The notes beneath the pieces were generated by a model. The model ran no database searches. It was not told the DNA's origin and worked only from the letters and a program-made list of their open reading frames with translations. Shown piece after piece: positions 27,112-29,377 of a stretch of 29,377 bases of DNA. This DNA comes from Chara braunii (taxonomy: Eukaryota > Streptophyta > Charophyceae > Charales > Characeae): the NCBI GenBank assembly GCA_003427395.1, contig BFEA01000267.1:968368-997744 (forward strand), written 5' to 3'. The first letter of the stretch is position 1. The number at the start of each line of letters is the position of its first letter. The translations under genes were made by a program, and so were the position numbers.

Positions 27112-28988
27112 TTGTCTTCTGTATGTCGCAGAAAATTTTTCTTATGCTTATCTGCTCGCTTGGTGATTAGAGTTAGGTTCGATGACTCTCTTGTGAAGGA
27201 CCGGATACGTGATGCATGTAAACGTATCATTTCGGATTTGGAATTCCCGACACCCTATCTCAAGAATGTCTGTCGCCGTTTTAGGCTGGTACTGACCAAG
27301 AACCGATCTATAACAAACTTGATTCGTAACTTCCGGAGATATTCAGTGAAGCAGGATCTTACCTGTTTTTGTGAGCAAGCTGATGATAGTTTTCCTAGGC
27401 AGGAAGGTCACGTAAAATTTCGTTTTAGTCAGGTAAATTTCATTCCTTATTTTTTAAGTAATTCTAAAGATATTGTCTCCCCTCATTACTCTTCTAATTC
27501 GGGACAGTTATATAAGCAAGTCACTTCTTCTCTCTCCACTATCTTTGGTAAAGTCATTAATGTCCCTTCGCGTACCTTTGATGATTGTCTTTCCCCAGGA
27601 GATACCAAACAAAGGTATGTTGCTAAGTCTTGTGTTGAGCAATGCAAAAAGAGATTCGAGGGTCATGTGCTCTGTCCTCAGGATCATAATGTTGGGGACA
27701 CATTCGCGTGGTGCCCTGTCATTTATGCGAAAGGAATGCGGAAATTATTCATCGATAATCCGGGGTTACAAATTGTAAGTCAGTCTGAGGAAGCCGTTTT
27801 GGAGAGGTGTAAAGAAGGTTACAGGTTGGGAAAGTTCGCTCGTTTAGCACCATTGGTGGGGAAAGGTAAATTAGGAAGATCGTATGTAATACCTAAACAT
27901 AAGGATACTAATAAATGGAGGCCTATATGCCCCTCGTGGTCGGATCCATCACGGTAAGCTTTTAGGATTGTTTCATTGTGTGTTAACGAGTTTTTGAGAT
28001 GGTTGCCGCGTTTCTCACACTTTAATCTGAGGAGTACATGTATGCTACTGAACTTTCTCGATTCGGTTAATAAGGACATCCAAGAGGGGGACAAACTGTT
28101 AGCAGGAAGTTTTGATGTTAAGGAGATGTTTTGCCAGCTTCCCCACTCGACAATTTTGGCAGCATTAGAGTGGGCAGTTAGTTTCTTTGAAGAGAGGGGT
28201 TTTTATAAGTGTTTCATTAATGGCCGCAAGAAGCTGGTAAGATTTAGTAAGCTTGCGATGAGTGAAGTAGGATGTAGGTCTTTTAACTTTTCTCTGTTAA
28301 TTCGGTATGTGGCTTTTGATCTAGAGAACACTTATACTATGGCTATGGGAACCGTTGTAAGACAGAATTTGGGGATACCTATGGGAAAGCCATCGAGTCC
28401 GACCCTTGCTTGTTTGATGTGTGTCCATAATGAGTATATCTTTCTCTCGGGTCTAGGGAAAGACTCTTGTTTGGTTAAAGGCTGTAGATTAATTGATGAC
28501 GTATCGGTGTTTATTAGATATAAGTCAAATGACGATGTGTCAAGAAGCAAGGCGCAAGGGATTTTGTCAAGATTCAAGGAGACATGTTATGACAAGCATT
28601 TATTTTTGGAGACTACTAGTGAACGAGTAGATTGACCGTATTTAGGCTGTCGTATTTTAGTGGGGAACGGCCCAATTAAGGTTTACTGTCAAGCTTTGCA
28701 CAAAAATCAGGATAGTATTCTGGAGGGTAAAGGTATTGTTTTTTACAATTTACAGAATTACCACTCCTACTATAGCAAGTTGCTGTAGTTTCATCCTTTC
28801 TTCACAAGGCATATGGTATAGGCACCCTGCCGACTACGGAAGCCACTTTTCTCTTCTCGCTCAAGCTAGAACTTCGCCGGCGGGGGTTCCTAGACATTAT
28901 GTTTGACAAGGCCCTATCGAATTTTAATATAAAAATCAGTGGGGCCTGGATCGATTGGGTCCGTTGTTTTACAAATTGGGCCTCTTGA
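27112..28988 (+). pseudogene. Penelope-type reverse transcriptase
   Basis: The reverse transcriptase copies element RNA at a nicked target. In frame 27112-28812, the fingers region includes RSYVIPKHKD...KWRPICPSWSDPSR (to 27954). Motif A is FDVKEMFCQLPH from 28111, with the catalytic Asp codon at 28114. Motif B is LGIPMGKPSSPTLA (28369-28410). Motif C is RLIDDV (28486-28503), giving the catalytic Asp pair. The thumb side continues through LGCRILVGN and ALHKNQDSI. Stops are at 27955 (TAA), 28633 (TGA) and 28786 (TAG). Near 28812 the frame shifts once; the frame beginning about 28815 continues GTLPTTEATF... LELRRRGFLDIMFDKAL, typical of a Penelope C-terminus, and ends at TGA 28986-28988 inside the right pseudo-LTR. 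All catalytic aspartates remain. Confidence 0.88.
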
Positions 28989-29295
28989 GTAGGATGTTTT
29001 TCCTTTCGCCGGGACTTCAGCATTTTCGGTAAGTACCATGTTCTAGACTGGGCCTCTTGAGTACCACAAACTAAGGGTAGGATGTTGTTATATAATTTAG
29101 GACTTTCCTATTGTCTCACAAAACAGCGCTACCCCTGATGATGGCCGGTACACTGGCGGACCGGCCGAAACACGTGTAGGGTATTTTGCCAGTCGGTGCT
29201 TCAAGTTATGGCGTTCGCGCCACTTTGTTTTTTTGGTCAGCTATTTGAAATCTAACGAGCTGACGTGCTCGGGGGACTACGCTTGTCTTCCTTTC

Positions 29296-29377
<82 letters not shown>
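28940..29377 (+). repeat. Right pseudo-LTR, truncated by the window end
   Basis: Matches the left copy from 23665 with no gap, through the hammerhead and into the (CT)n tract (about 29297-29377). The RT reading frame ends 49 bases inside it. Whether another unit follows in tandem cannot be seen here. Confidence 0.88.
29126..29189 (+). ncRNA. Type I hammerhead ribozyme motif, right copy
   Basis: Core CTGATGA is at 29135-29141, stem II GGCCGGT/ACCGGCC (29143-29149 and 29160-29166), GAA at 29167-29169, stem III ACACGTGT at 29170-29177, and H17 is A29178. Only three bases differ from the left copy. Two lie in loop II and one turns a G-C pair of distal stem I into G-U (29187), so the fold is fully kept. 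Predicted cleavage is between 29178 and 29179, exactly 5,275 nt from the left site. Confidence 0.88.

Larger units (their letters stand above)
23665..29377 (+). mobile_element. Penelope-like retroelement with pseudo-LTRs, hammerhead ribozymes and permuted GIY-YIG/RT order
   Basis: Direct repeats start at 23665 and 28940, and every matched position is offset by exactly 5,275 bp up to the CT tract. There are about 20 substitutions and no indel over about 360 bp (by eye). Each repeat contains a hammerhead ribozyme motif and runs into a (CT)n tract; the right one is cut by the window end. Between them lies a single long frame with zinc knuckle, coiled coil, GIY-YIG nuclease and reverse transcriptase. 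Known Penelope-like elements have pseudo-LTRs and hammerheads. The nuclease placed before the RT matches the permuted group described in green algae and invertebrates (Chlamys/Naiad type). Many stops make this copy inactive under the standard code. Confidence 0.9.

Noticed and set aside
24445-28812. Reassigned stop codons as in some ciliates or ulvophyte algae
   Set aside because: All three stop codons occur, CAA, CAG and CGA are still used in the same frame, and one frameshift is present; a decayed copy is more likely, though cDNA would settle it.

Overview
This window is repeat-dominated eukaryotic nuclear DNA with no intact conventional gene that I can support. It holds a retroposed U6 snRNA, many poly(A) tracts, long microsatellites (CT, GAA, AAC, CA, GGA), terminal-inverted-repeat (TIR) elements and retroelement remains. 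A large streptophyte-type genome such as a charophyte alga would fit, but nothing here proves the taxon. Two stretches (around 4400-4709 and 20646-20742) carry a back-to-back Tn5 mosaic-end junction from mate-pair library construction, so the assembly is locally artificial there.

Layout. 1-3700: tandem duplications, a 374-bp TIR element with CATG target duplications (1229-1602), units sharing a GATCAACGGCCG core, and an A-tailed U6 pseudogene on the minus strand (2738-2830). 3700-12200: microsatellites, several small foldback elements, two copies of an 83-bp palindrome, and two members of a two-hairpin family with covarying stems. 12262-13215 and 19246-20026: a diverged duplicate pair with a conserved minus-strand peptide. 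13747-15590: a 1.84-kb TIR element of the same family as 1229-1602, flanked by TAGA duplications. 15652-16760 and 20508-21767: another diverged repeat pair. 16774-17379: a frame-preserving Asn-rich repeat. 18682-19218: minus-strand LINE-like remnant. 22485-23070: higher-order tandem satellite followed by tRNA D-arm-like tandem repeats.

The main find is at 23665-29377 (cut by the window end). It is a Penelope-like retroelement flanked by direct pseudo-LTRs exactly 5,275 bp apart, each carrying a type I hammerhead ribozyme motif. Between them one reading frame runs from 24445 to about 28812 without a frameshift. It encodes a CCHC zinc knuckle, a Gly/Asn/Arg-rich stretch, long coiled coils, an N-terminal GIY-YIG endonuclease domain, then a Penelope-type reverse transcriptase. 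This is the permuted domain order, with a gag-like extension. The frame contains 17 in-frame stops, every one of which is a single C-to-T change from CAA, CAG or CGA.

In working order, the ribozymes would cut the tandem transcript into unit-length RNA, the zinc-knuckle/coiled-coil part would bind RNA, and the GIY-YIG nuclease would nick target DNA to prime the reverse transcriptase. As read with the standard code, this copy is dead.
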